The notes below the pieces were generated by a model. That model did no database searches. It had not been told where the DNA came from and saw nothing but the letters and a program-made list of their open reading frames with translations. Positions 26,006 to 34,305 of a stretch of 64,000 nt of DNA are shown piece after piece. The position numbers and the translations under genes are program-made. Numbering within the stretch: position 1 is the stretch's first letter; each line of letters opens with the position of its first letter. The stretch covers positions 1-64,000 of the forward strand of contig JAYZDF010000010.1 of the NCBI GenBank assembly GCA_036337945.1, read 5' to 3'. Source of the stretch: JAYZDF01 sp036337945 (GTDB taxonomy: Bacteria; Myxococcota; Kuafuiibacteriia; Kuafuiibacteriales; Kuafuiibacteriaceae).

Positions 26006-26031
26006 GGTCGACCGGGACTTCCCGGTCGACC
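26006..26031 (-). other. Strong GC-rich hairpin between tuf and rpsJ
   Basis: A 12-nt arm GGTCGACCGGGA repeats inverted after a 2-nt centre (practically 11 bp with a 4-nt loop). It ends about 20 nt upstream of the rpsJ start and has no following T-run on the minus strand. It is most likely an RNA processing or stability element separating the str and S10 parts of the transcript. Confidence 0.65.
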
Positions 26032-26050
26032 GTGCTCATACTTCAATAGT

Positions 26051-27253
26051 TTATTGTGTGATTTCGGTTACAACACCGGAACCAACCGTTCGGCCACCTT
26101 CACGGATAGCAAAACGAATGCCTTTGTCCATAGCGACTGGCGTGATCAACTCAACAGTCATTGCTGTGTTGTCACCAGGCATGACCATCTCTGTTCCTTC
26201 AGGAAGGGTTACAGCGCCAGTTACGTCCGTTGTACGGAAGTAAAACTGTGGGCGATATCCCTTGAAGAATGGAGTATGACGTCCACCTTCTTCCTTAGTC
26301 AGAACGTAAACCTCAGCCTTGAAACCGGTGTGAGGTTGGATAGAGCCTGGTTTCGCCAGAACTTGACCACGTTCAATGTCGTCCTTCGCAATACCACGAA
26401 GTAGGCAACCAACGTTGTCACCAGCCTGCCCTGAATCGAGAAGCTTACGGAACATTTCAACACCAGTAACGGTGGTAGTCTCAGTATCGCGGAAACCAAC
26501 GATTTCGACTTTCTCACCAACAGTGATTTGTCCTTGCTCAATACGACCAGTTACAACCGTTCCACGACCAGAGATTGAGAACACGTCTTCAATTGGCATA
26601 AGGAAAGGCATGTCTAGTGCACGTTCTGGTTCAGGAATGTACTCGTCTAGATGTCCGAGCAATTCAAGAATGCATTCCGTACCTTCTTTACCTTGTGAGT
26701 TGTATGCAGGAAGTGCTGCACCACGAACGACAGGGATGTCGTCGCCTGGGAAATCGTACATGCTAAGAAGCTCACGAATTTCCATTTCAACCAAGTCCAA
26801 GAGTTCTTCGTCGTCGACCAAATCGCACTTGTTCATGAATACAACAATTCGAGGAACACCAACCTGACGCGCGAGTAGAATGTGCTCGCGAGTCTGAGGC
26901 ATGGGGCCATCAGTTGCAGAACAAACAAGGATTGCGCCGTCCATCTGTGCCGCACCAGTGATCATGTTCTTTACGTAATCAGCATGTCCCGGGCAATCTA
27001 CGTGTGCGTAGTGACGGTTGTCTGATTCGTACTCAACGTGCGAAGTCGCGATCGTCATGATCTTGGTCGCATCACGACGGCCCTGCGACTCAGACGCTTT
27101 CGCAATCTCGTCGTAGCTGAGGGGCTGCGCCATTCCACGCGCTGCACTAACCATTGTAATGGCGGCTGTAAGCGTAGTCTTGCCATGGTCGACGTGACCA
27201 ATTGTCCCGACGTTCACATGCGGCTTAGTCCGCTCAAATTTTTCTTTTGCCAT
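26051..27253 (-). CDS. tuf: Elongation factor Tu with unusual switch I
   Basis: 400 residues. All GTPase motifs are present: G1 GHVDHGKTT (about 18-26), G3 DCPGH, G4 NKCD and G5 SA region, then domains 2 and 3 ending GGRTVGSGVVTEI. The switch I effector loop, normally nearly invariant (...ARGITIN...), instead reads SQGRRDATKIMTIATSHVEYE. Aligned on SHVEY, the Thr that contacts Mg2+ is kept, but the preceding Arg-Gly is Lys-Ile and the loop is about 3 residues longer. The frame is intact through this region. It delivers aminoacyl-tRNA to the ribosome. It is 19 nt after fusA. A second tuf elsewhere cannot be excluded. Confidence 0.97.
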   Translation of the reverse strand: MAKEKFERTKPHVNVGTIGHVDHGKTTLTAAITMVSAARGMAQPLSYDEIAKASESQGRRDATKIMTIATSHVEYESDNRHYAHVDCPGHADYVKNMITGAAQMDGAILVCSATDGPMPQTREHILLARQVGVPRIVVFMNKCDLVDDEELLDLVEMEIRELLSMYDFPGDDIPVVRGAALPAYNSQGKEGTECILELLGHLDEYIPEPERALDMPFLMPIEDVFSISGRGTVVTGRIEQGQITVGEKVEIVGFRDTETTTVTGVEMFRKLLDSGQAGDNVGCLLRGIAKDDIERGQVLAKPGSIQPHTGFKAEVYVLTKEEGGRHTPFFKGYRPQFYFRTTDVTGAVTLPEGTEMVMPGDNTAMTVELITPVAMDKGIRFAIREGGRTVGSGVVTEITQ

Positions 27254-27272
27254 CTTTCTCCACTCCTAGGGT

Positions 27273-29363
27273 CTAAATGCGACCCTGAGCCTTTGCCAAG
27301 ATCTCCTCCGCAACATGCGAAGGGACCGCGTTATAAAAACCAAATTTCATCGAAAAGGTCGCACGCCCTTGGGTGCGCGACCGAAGCGCCGTTGCATACC
27401 CAAACATGTTGGACAACGGAACCTCTGCACTAACAATTTGGATCCCCGAACGAGGATCCATACCCGAAACGCTTCCACGGCGAGCATTGACGTCGCCAAT
27501 GACATCTCCGCAGTATTCGTCAGGGGTGGTGATCTCCGTGAGCATTATTGGCTCAAGAAGAACTGGCTTAGCGTTCTCAAAAGCATCCTTGAATGCCATC
27601 GAACCAGCCACCTTGAAAGCCATTTCCGAAGAATCAACTTCATGAAATGAACCATCGAGAATTTTTACATTCATATCCACTGCTGGAAAGCCAGCCAAGA
27701 AGCCCATGTCAGCGGCCTCTCGGATACCAGCTTCAACAGCAGGAATAAAATCTTTAGGAATCGTCCCACCCACGGTACGATTCTCTACTTCTACGCCTGA
27801 ACCGCGCTCAGCGGGTTCTAGGTCGATAATCGCGTGTCCATATTGGCCACGTCCGCCACTCTGGCGAATAAATTTGCCCTCACCGCGCGCTTGAAGAGTT
27901 GCAGCTTCGCGATAGGCAACCTGTGGTCGACCGATATTAGCGTCTACTTTGTATTCACGCTTTAGTCGGTCGACAATAATTTCGAGGTGTAGCTCACCCA
28001 TACCTGCGATCAGGGTCTGACCGCTTTCGCTGTCAGTACGAACAGAGAAGGAAGGATCTTCCATCGCTAATTTAGCGAGCGCACTTCCAAGCTTTTCTTG
28101 GTCGACTTTTGTCCGTGGCTCGATCGCAATTGTAATAACTGGTTCAGGTGTACCGATTCGCTCAAGTAGAACTTCATGATTCCGTGAAGTCAGAGTGTCA
28201 CCGGTAAAAGTGTTTTTGAGCCCAACAGCGGCGACGATGTCTCCTGCTGAACATGATTCAACATCTTCGCGCTTGTTCGCGTGCATTCTCAAGATGCGAC
28301 CAATTCGCTCTTTCTTGTTTTTCGAAGCGTTGACGACTTGCGTTCCCGCCTTAAGTGAGCCCGAGTAGATTCGGAGATAAGTAAGGTTCCCCACGTGTGG
28401 GTCAGCCATGATCTTGAAGGCTAAGGCAGCGAAGGTTCCGTTAGTATCGGCTGCTAGTTCTACCGTTTCACCGGCTCGTTTTGCGGACTCTGCCGTAACC
28501 GGCGGAAGGTCGCTTGGTGCTGGCAAGTACTGCACGCAAGCATCCAACAAAGGCTGAACACCTTTATTCTTGAATGCAGAACCGCATAGCACAGGGAATA
28601 CTTTCAAGGAGAGGCATGCTTGACGCAAAGATGCGCGAAGGTCAGCCGGTGCAATTTCTTCGCCGGCCACATATTTCTCCATCAGAGATTCATCAGACGA
28701 AGACAACACATCAAGGATACGGTCTCGAGCTGTACTGACCTCGTCGGCCATATCTGCCGGTACGTCTTCGTAGTGATAGCTTGCACCCAGAGTTTCTTGG
28801 TCCCAGATGATGGCTTTTTCTTCGATAAGGTCGACCATTCCAATAAATTCGCTCTCAGAGCCAATAGGCAGCTGAATGGGAAGCGGAGTGGCCTTCAGGC
28901 GTTCAGAAATCGATTTGACAGAGTTTTCAAAGCTCGCGCCAACTCGGTCCATCTTGTTGATGAAGCAAATTCGGGGAACTTGATACTTGTCAGCTTGGCG
29001 CCAGACTGTTTCGCTCTGCGGTTCCACACCGGAGACCGCGTCGAAAAGCGCTACTGCTCCATCGAGGACTCGAAGAGAACGTTCGACTTCAATCGTGAAA
29101 TCAACGTGTCCAGGAGTATCAATGATGTTGATCGAGTGGTCATCCCACGAACAAGTCGTTGCAGCGGAGGTAATGGTGATTCCACGTTCCTGCTCTTGTG
29201 CCATCCAGTCCATGGTAGCGGTTCCGTCATGAACCTCTCCCATGCGATGCTCTACACCGGTATAGAACAAGATGCGCTCGGTAACCGTAGTTTTACCGGC
29301 ATCAATGTGCGCCATGATCCCGATGTTGCGGGTACGCTCTAATTGTCCTTGCCGATTCACCAT
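27273..29363 (-). CDS. fusA: Elongation factor G
   Basis: About 696 residues from ATG 29363 (TTG 29369 and GTG 29360 are alternatives). P-loop AHIDAGKTT, canonical switch I QERGITITSAAT, DTPGHVDF and NKMDRVGASF. Domain IV carries SGGRGQYGHAIIDLEP and domain V GYATALRSRTQGRATFSMKF. The ribosomal translocase. Unlike EF-Tu next door, its effector loop is normal. It is 31 nt after rpsG, the usual str-operon order. Confidence 0.97.
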   Translation of the reverse strand: MVNRQGQLERTRNIGIMAHIDAGKTTVTERILFYTGVEHRMGEVHDGTATMDWMAQEQERGITITSAATTCSWDDHSINIIDTPGHVDFTIEVERSLRVLDGAVALFDAVSGVEPQSETVWRQADKYQVPRICFINKMDRVGASFENSVKSISERLKATPLPIQLPIGSESEFIGMVDLIEEKAIIWDQETLGASYHYEDVPADMADEVSTARDRILDVLSSSDESLMEKYVAGEEIAPADLRASLRQACLSLKVFPVLCGSAFKNKGVQPLLDACVQYLPAPSDLPPVTAESAKRAGETVELAADTNGTFAALAFKIMADPHVGNLTYLRIYSGSLKAGTQVVNASKNKKERIGRILRMHANKREDVESCSAGDIVAAVGLKNTFTGDTLTSRNHEVLLERIGTPEPVITIAIEPRTKVDQEKLGSALAKLAMEDPSFSVRTDSESGQTLIAGMGELHLEIIVDRLKREYKVDANIGRPQVAYREAATLQARGEGKFIRQSGGRGQYGHAIIDLEPAERGSGVEVENRTVGGTIPKDFIPAVEAGIREAADMGFLAGFPAVDMNVKILDGSFHEVDSSEMAFKVAGSMAFKDAFENAKPVLLEPIMLTEITTPDEYCGDVIGDVNARRGSVSGMDPRSGIQIVSAEVPLSNMFGYATALRSRTQGRATFSMKFGFYNAVPSHVAEEILAKAQGRI

Positions 29364-29399
29364 AACCAAACACTCAAGTCTTGTACTCGAGAAAACCTC

Positions 29400-29873
29400 C
29401 TACCAACGAAAATGTGCGAACGCTTTGTTCGCTTCTGCCATCTTGTGTGTGTCGTCGCGCTTTTTGACCGCGGCTCCGCGGTTTTCAGCAGCGTCGAGAA
29501 TTTCACCTGCGAGGCGTTCACGCATTGTTTTTTCACCGCGCTTTTCTGCGTACGTGATCAACCAACGCATACCAAGCGAGGTACGTCGCTCGGGGCGTAC
29601 TTCCATCGGAACCTGGAAGGTCGCACCACCAACACGTCGAGACTTAACCTCGATCCGTGGTTTAATGTTCTCAAGGCTCTTCTTGAACAGCCCGAGAGGG
29701 TTATCGTCCCCAGTACGTTTCGCAACGAGATCGAATGCTCCGTAACAAATACGTTCAGCGGTCGACTTCTTGCCGCCGATCATCAATGCATTGATGAATT
29801 TCGCGACCAATCGGTCATGGTACTTCGGATCAGGTAAGATCTTCCGTTTCGGGGTTTCTCTGCGGCGTCCCAT
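29400..29873 (-). CDS. rpsG: 30S ribosomal protein S7
   Basis: 157 residues with MGRRRETPKRKILPDPKYHDRLVAKFINALM, VKSRRVGGATFQVPMEV and the C-terminal DTHKMAEANKAFAHFRW. Primary binder of the 16S 3' domain, and regulator of the str operon in E. coli. It starts 1 nt after rpsL. Confidence 0.97.
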   Translation of the reverse strand: MGRRRETPKRKILPDPKYHDRLVAKFINALMIGGKKSTAERICYGAFDLVAKRTGDDNPLGLFKKSLENIKPRIEVKSRRVGGATFQVPMEVRPERRTSLGMRWLITYAEKRGEKTMRERLAGEILDAAENRGAAVKKRDDTHKMAEANKAFAHFRW

Positions 29874-29874
29874 T

Positions 29875-30270
29875 TTATCGTGCCCTCTTTACGCCGTACT
29901 TCGAACGAGCTTGGTTACGACGTAGCTTGTTAGTGTTTGATGGTCCCTCGGCCGCTGACGCGTCGAGAGCGCCACGAACGATGTGGTAACGGACACCAGG
30001 AAGGTCCTTTACACGACCACCACGTACGAGCACCACGGAGTGCTCTTGCAAATTGTGACCTTCACCACCGATATACGAGGTGACTTCAAAACCGTTCGTT
30101 AGGCGCACACGAGCAACCTTACGAAGAGCTGAGTTTGGTTTCTTCGGTGTCGACGTATAGACGCGGACACAAACGCCGCGTCGCTGCGGACACGATTTCA
30201 ATGCGGGAGACTTGGTCTTAGTCTTGATGACCTTTCGTCCCTTAGTTACAAGTTGTTGAATCGTAGGCAT
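29875..30270 (-). CDS. rpsL: 30S ribosomal protein S12
   Basis: 131 residues. PTIQQLVTKGRKVIKTKTKSPALKSCPQRRGVC, then TPKKPNSALRK with the Lys typical of streptomycin-sensitive S12, and GGRVKDLPGVRYHIVRGALD. The C-terminus has an insertion of roughly eight residues (SAAEGPSNTNKLRRNQ) before ARSKYGVKRAR, where most S12 proteins are shorter. It is the first gene of the superoperon. Confidence 0.97.
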   Translation of the reverse strand: MPTIQQLVTKGRKVIKTKTKSPALKSCPQRRGVCVRVYTSTPKKPNSALRKVARVRLTNGFEVTSYIGGEGHNLQEHSVVLVRGGRVKDLPGVRYHIVRGALDASAAEGPSNTNKLRRNQARSKYGVKRAR

Positions 30271-30691
30271 CTTCGCTCAACTTCCTTTTGTCCGTGACTG
30301 GCTAAACCAAGTGCGGACCGCTTTTCCTCGCCTCGTTAGAGGTAAGGCACTTAATACTTTCTTGTGATTCGGGTGTGGATGCTTTCGAGAGCCTGCATAA
30401 TGTCTGCTGCTCGCTTGAAAGCCTCTCTGTTCTTCGTATGAGGGCTGTCTTTTCGGTCCTTGGGTATAACTGCGCGAACGCTTTGCACCCGAAGGGTCCG
30501 TCAAAATAGTCTTACGTGCTGTACTCTGAACAATCGATCATTCCGAAGCATCTGCAGACAGGCGGGGTGCCTTGATGGATCTTCCATCGTAAAATCTGCG
30601 CATCAGCGATATCTCATTTACATTCACAGAGCACTAGCGGCCCGAATCACCTCCTATCCTCCCTTGGCTTACATCTCCAAGAGAGGCTGCG
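30271..30691 (-). other. Long 5' leader of the ribosomal superoperon
   Basis: About 420 nt between the -10 box and rpsL. I see no convincing gene: a 75-codon basic frame (30277-30504) lacks a good ribosome binding site and family resemblance. Small hairpins occur, e.g. GATGGA/TCCATC at 30574-30588 and CCTC/GAGG near 30335. The length is unusual and suits transcript-level control, but no known leader RNA class was recognised. Confidence 0.5.
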
Positions 30692-30720
30692 CATAAACCA
30701 AGCGGAGCATAGGGTGTCAA
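30692..30720 (-). promoter_or_regulatory. Sigma70-type promoter for the str-S10-spc-alpha superoperon
   Basis: Minus strand: perfect TTGACA -35 box (30715-30720), 17-nt spacer, TTTATG -10-like box (30692-30697). It lies upstream of rpsL with no other promoter of similar quality noticed in the following 18 kb. No classic GC-rich discriminator was scored. Confidence 0.7.
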
Positions 30721-30723
30721 GCG

Positions 30724-30963
30724 CTAACGAAATTTATTCGCACTTTGTCCGATAGATTTCAGTTTTTGCTCTAACTTCTGAGAAATTCGAACAGTTTTTA
30801 GGCCAATATTTCGATAAATGCTTTCGGATTCTCTGGGATTCTGAGATTTTTTAAGGACCCCAATTTTTTCTAAGTGTCTAGAAATGGTGCTCAAACTGCA
30901 GGACGGCGATAGAGCATCTCGAATCAAAAGCTGATGCGAGCTATCTAGCTTGGATAAAAACAC
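30724..30963 (-). CDS. Possible small winged-helix-like protein
   Basis: A 79-codon frame from GTG, 10 nt after the nuoN stop. LDSSHQLLIRDALSPSCSLSTISRHLEKIGVLKK loosely resembles the recognition-helix part of ArsR-type repressors (S-x-x-x-I-S-x-H-L). It lacks the full domain length and a clear ribosome binding site, and ends just before the superoperon promoter. It could be a gene remnant or a chance frame. Confidence 0.3.
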   Translation of the reverse strand: MFLSKLDSSHQLLIRDALSPSCSLSTISRHLEKIGVLKKSQNPRESESIYRNIGLKTVRISQKLEQKLKSIGQSANKFR

Positions 30964-30972
30964 CTCGATCCG

Positions 30973-32442
30973 TTAGCTAGAATAGAGAGCTTGAATCACG
31001 GTTTGAGTGAATTCAAGCCAAGAGCCGGGCAATAACCCTAAGAAGAGAACGCCGATGGTTGTTAGAATCAGACCATAGTGGATCGTAGCACCCGGTTGCC
31101 CTTCCGCGACTGGCCCCGGGTCGGCGACATCACGCATATAAAAGGCCACGACGACTCTCAAGTAATAATAGACACTTACAACGGATCCGAGGATCCCGAA
31201 ACCCACTAAGTATGTGAGATCTGCTTTAATTGCGGCGCTGAATAAGTATAGTTTACCAACAAAGCCGCCGGTGAGCGGCATCCCGGCCAAGGCGATCATG
31301 AAAAGTGTCATGGCGAGACTGAGCCCAGGGTATTTAAACCCTATACCAGCGTAGGCACCAAATCTTTCTGAGTCCGCATGCCCCTCTTTGCGTTCGAGGT
31401 ATGTCAAAACAGAGAACGCACCGAGGGTCATAAACGTATACGCGGCGAGGTAGAAGAGAACAGCCGAAGCAGCGCTTTGCTCACCTTGCGCGACTGCAGC
31501 CATGCCAATCATGGCATACCCTGCATGAGAAACGGATGAGTAGGCCAGCATCCTTTTCACGCTTTTTTGCACAAGTGCGAGAACGTTCCCGACCAGGATC
31601 GTGGCAATAGCGATCCCCGAAAAGAGTGGAATAATAAAATGAGACGCTGCAGCAGCTTCTCCCATGCCAACCACAACGATCCGCAGTAATCCAAAAAACG
31701 CAGCAGCCTTTACGGCTACGGCCATAAAACCAGTCACGGGCGTTGGCGCGCCTTCATATACGTCTGGAGCCCAGCTATGGAATGGCACCGCAGCCACTTT
31801 GAAAGAAAATCCTAATACAAGCAAAACAAGACCAAGATTCAATACCCCGTTGGAGCCCGCAACCATTGCTCTTTTCATGTCATGGAAATGAACTGAACCA
31901 GTCGCGCCGTATATCATCGATATCCCGAACAAGAGAAAAGCAGTGGCAAACGCACCCATCAGAAAGTATTTCATCGCCGCTTCGCCAGAACGTTTATTTC
32001 GAGTTCTTAGTCCAGTCAGAACGTAAACGGCGATCGACATCACTTCGAGACCCAAGAACAAAGTCATAAGATCAGCGGCCATGGTCATGACCATCATGCC
32101 AATGATGGAAAGAAGAAGTAGCGCGTAATATTCAGCACTCTCGCAATTTGCATTGCGCATGTACGTCGGTGAAATTAGGCAGGCAACAATCCCAGCGATG
32201 ACAAAAACGATGGAGGCATGTCGCGCAAAAGGATCGAGAAGAAGCGCACCTGAGAATAATTCAATACTCTTTGTGTCCCCCATCTCTGAAGCCAAGATGT
32301 ACAAGCTTAGGCCGAGTCCAAACACAGCAACACGAGCCGCCCAGCTTCTGTCTTTACCTTCAGAGAAGACCTCAAACATCAATAACGCAAAAGCCGTTAC
32401 AAGAATAATGAGAGAAGGTGCCATAGAAACAAAATCAGCCAT
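30973..32442 (-). CDS. nuoN: NADH-quinone oxidoreductase subunit N
   Basis: 489 residues, about 14 membrane helices. The antiporter-like core includes AVKAAAFFGLLRIV (conserved Lys), LVQKSVKRMLAYSSVSHAGY and GGFVGKLYLFSAA. A proton-pumping membrane-arm subunit of respiratory complex I. It is 5 nt downstream of nuoM. No other nuo genes lie in the window. Confidence 0.94.
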   Translation of the reverse strand: MADFVSMAPSLIILVTAFALLMFEVFSEGKDRSWAARVAVFGLGLSLYILASEMGDTKSIELFSGALLLDPFARHASIVFVIAGIVACLISPTYMRNANCESAEYYALLLLSIIGMMVMTMAADLMTLFLGLEVMSIAVYVLTGLRTRNKRSGEAAMKYFLMGAFATAFLLFGISMIYGATGSVHFHDMKRAMVAGSNGVLNLGLVLLVLGFSFKVAAVPFHSWAPDVYEGAPTPVTGFMAVAVKAAAFFGLLRIVVVGMGEAAAASHFIIPLFSGIAIATILVGNVLALVQKSVKRMLAYSSVSHAGYAMIGMAAVAQGEQSAASAVLFYLAAYTFMTLGAFSVLTYLERKEGHADSERFGAYAGIGFKYPGLSLAMTLFMIALAGMPLTGGFVGKLYLFSAAIKADLTYLVGFGILGSVVSVYYYLRVVVAFYMRDVADPGPVAEGQPGATIHYGLILTTIGVLFLGLLPGSWLEFTQTVIQALYSS

Positions 32443-32447
32443 CGTTG

Positions 32448-34208
32448 CTACTCCTCTCCTTGCCGGCGAATACGAGGCAACTCGTTTACTCTCACGGGTT
32501 TTTGAGAATCTAGGTTGGTCGGCATACCCGCCGGATATCTTTTCCCTAGTCGCCGAATCGGGTTCGGTAGAATCCGCGGGCGCTGGAATAGGCGAAGTGC
32601 AGGCTCAGGCGTCGCTTTTTTCTGAGATTTATCCCAGCCCGGGCGACGTTGACCAGGGTCGGCTGTCGCCATCGCTTCATTTTTTTGCTGCATCGAAATC
32701 ACGAATTTCTTCGTGGTCGGTTCAATTTTTTCTAGAAAAACACCGGGTCGTACACCCATAACGAGGATGACGACAGCAAATGTACCAATCACAAAAATCT
32801 CACGAGCGTTCATATCCGTCAGGGATTCGTTGGCTTTATGAACAAGAGGTCCAAAAAGCACCTTTTGAACCATGAAGAGCAGATAAACGGCTGCGAGAAT
32901 TACGCCTGTTGCGGCAAGAATTGCCAGTGCATGATGAGCCTTGAGAGAGCCTTCAAACCATCCAAAAGGTAGACCAACGTCCAGAGGAGCTGTTCCGGTG
33001 AAGGTTCCGAGCAGGATGAGAAACTCGCCAGGAAAGCCACACAATGCTGGCATGCCAGCACTCGCTAATACAACGAAAACGAGAAAAAATGCGAAGACAG
33101 GAGCCTTTTTAGCAATGCCCCCATAATCAGCGAGCATGCGGGTATGTCGACGCTCATAAAGCACGCCGACCAGCAAGAAGAGCGCACCCGTAGACATACC
33201 GTGAGCAAGCATTTGATAAACAGAACCGGTTACTCCTTCAACTGTCAGTGCGCAAAGACCCAGCACACAAAAACCGAGGTGACTGACAGACGAATAAGCT
33301 ACCAATTTTTTCATGTCGTGTTGCACCCACGCAGCGAGAGCTCCATAGATGATTCCAACAACGCTAAGAGTGGCAATGACTGGCGCCGCTTCCATCGCTG
33401 CACCCGGAAACATCGGAAAAGCGAATCGAATGAGCCCATAGACCCCAAGTTTCAAAAGCACTCCGGCCAAGATAACCGATCCAGCAGTTGGTGCTTCGGT
33501 ATGAGCATCAGGAAGCCATGTGTGAACGGGGAACAGCGGAACTTTAATTAGAAAAGCTAATGAAAAAGCATAGAAAAGATATTTCGCTTTCTCTGGTTCG
33601 AAGCTGCGCGATAGCGCGGCTTCCAAGGCGAAGTTCCAGGAGCCATCTGTTTGCCAGGCAACATAAACGATAGCGACTAACATTAGCAGTGAGCCTGCCA
33701 TTGTAAAGATGAAGAATTTTATTGCCGCATATAGCCGTCGTTGACCGCCCCAAATACCGATGAGGAAGTACATCGGCACGAGCATCACTTCCCAAAAAAC
33801 GTAGAAGAGAAAGAGGTCAAGAGCAACAAACGCGCCGAGCATGCCTGTCTGTAAAATCAAAATAGAAATAACGAACTCTTTCACGCGTTTTTCAACGGCC
33901 GTCCACGACCCCAATAACGTTAGAGGTGTGAGAAAGGTCGTGAGAATGACGAGCAAGAAGGAAATGCCGTCGAGCCCGACATGATAAGTAATACCTAGAG
34001 TTTTGATCCAGTCGTGCTGAACTTGAAACTGATATCCAGTGTTGTTGGGTTCAAAACCAAACCACAGGCCGAGTGAAATAACGAAAGTCATCAAGGTCGC
34101 GGTCAATGCACCCAGTTTTAGATTTGTATTTTGCTGAGCAGGAATGAAGCACAGCAAAATTGCTCCGACCGTAGGTGCAAACACAACGGCTGTTAAGAGT
34201 TCGGGCAT
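32448..34208 (-). CDS. nuoM: NADH-quinone oxidoreductase subunit M
   Basis: 586 residues with ~14 membrane helices. YHVGLDGISFLLVILTTFLTPL, FFIFTMAGSLLMLVAIVY, PLFPVHTWLPDAHTEAPTAGSVILAGVLLKLGVYG and MKKLVAYSSVSHLGF match the NuoM/MrpD core, with the conserved channel Lys and Glu residues. After the last helix there is an atypical Pro/Arg/Lys-rich tail of about 80 residues (about 505-586). The usual upstream neighbour nuoL is absent; the adjacent gene is on the opposite strand. Confidence 0.94.
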   Translation of the reverse strand: MPELLTAVVFAPTVGAILLCFIPAQQNTNLKLGALTATLMTFVISLGLWFGFEPNNTGYQFQVQHDWIKTLGITYHVGLDGISFLLVILTTFLTPLTLLGSWTAVEKRVKEFVISILILQTGMLGAFVALDLFLFYVFWEVMLVPMYFLIGIWGGQRRLYAAIKFFIFTMAGSLLMLVAIVYVAWQTDGSWNFALEAALSRSFEPEKAKYLFYAFSLAFLIKVPLFPVHTWLPDAHTEAPTAGSVILAGVLLKLGVYGLIRFAFPMFPGAAMEAAPVIATLSVVGIIYGALAAWVQHDMKKLVAYSSVSHLGFCVLGLCALTVEGVTGSVYQMLAHGMSTGALFLLVGVLYERRHTRMLADYGGIAKKAPVFAFFLVFVVLASAGMPALCGFPGEFLILLGTFTGTAPLDVGLPFGWFEGSLKAHHALAILAATGVILAAVYLLFMVQKVLFGPLVHKANESLTDMNAREIFVIGTFAVVILVMGVRPGVFLEKIEPTTKKFVISMQQKNEAMATADPGQRRPGWDKSQKKATPEPALRLFQRPRILPNPIRRLGKRYPAGMPTNLDSQKPVRVNELPRIRRQGEE

Positions 34209-34305
34209 ATGGGCGCGAGGTACTACGGACCAGCGACTCGGTCAACGAGTTGGAGCATAAGTATGATTGACAGATTCTGTCAGGCACCGCAGTAAGCATC
34301 GAACA

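Noticed and set aside
26006..26031. Hairpin between tuf and rpsJ as a terminator
   Set aside because: No T-run follows on the minus strand and the downstream gene follows closely.
27001..27120. Frameshift explaining the EF-Tu switch I difference
   Set aside because: The frame is continuous, downstream TSHVEYE and DCPGH are normal, and no compensating pair of indels is evident.
30277..30504. A 75-codon frame in the superoperon leader
   Set aside because: Poor ribosome binding site, low-complexity basic sequence and position in the leader suggest it is not a gene.
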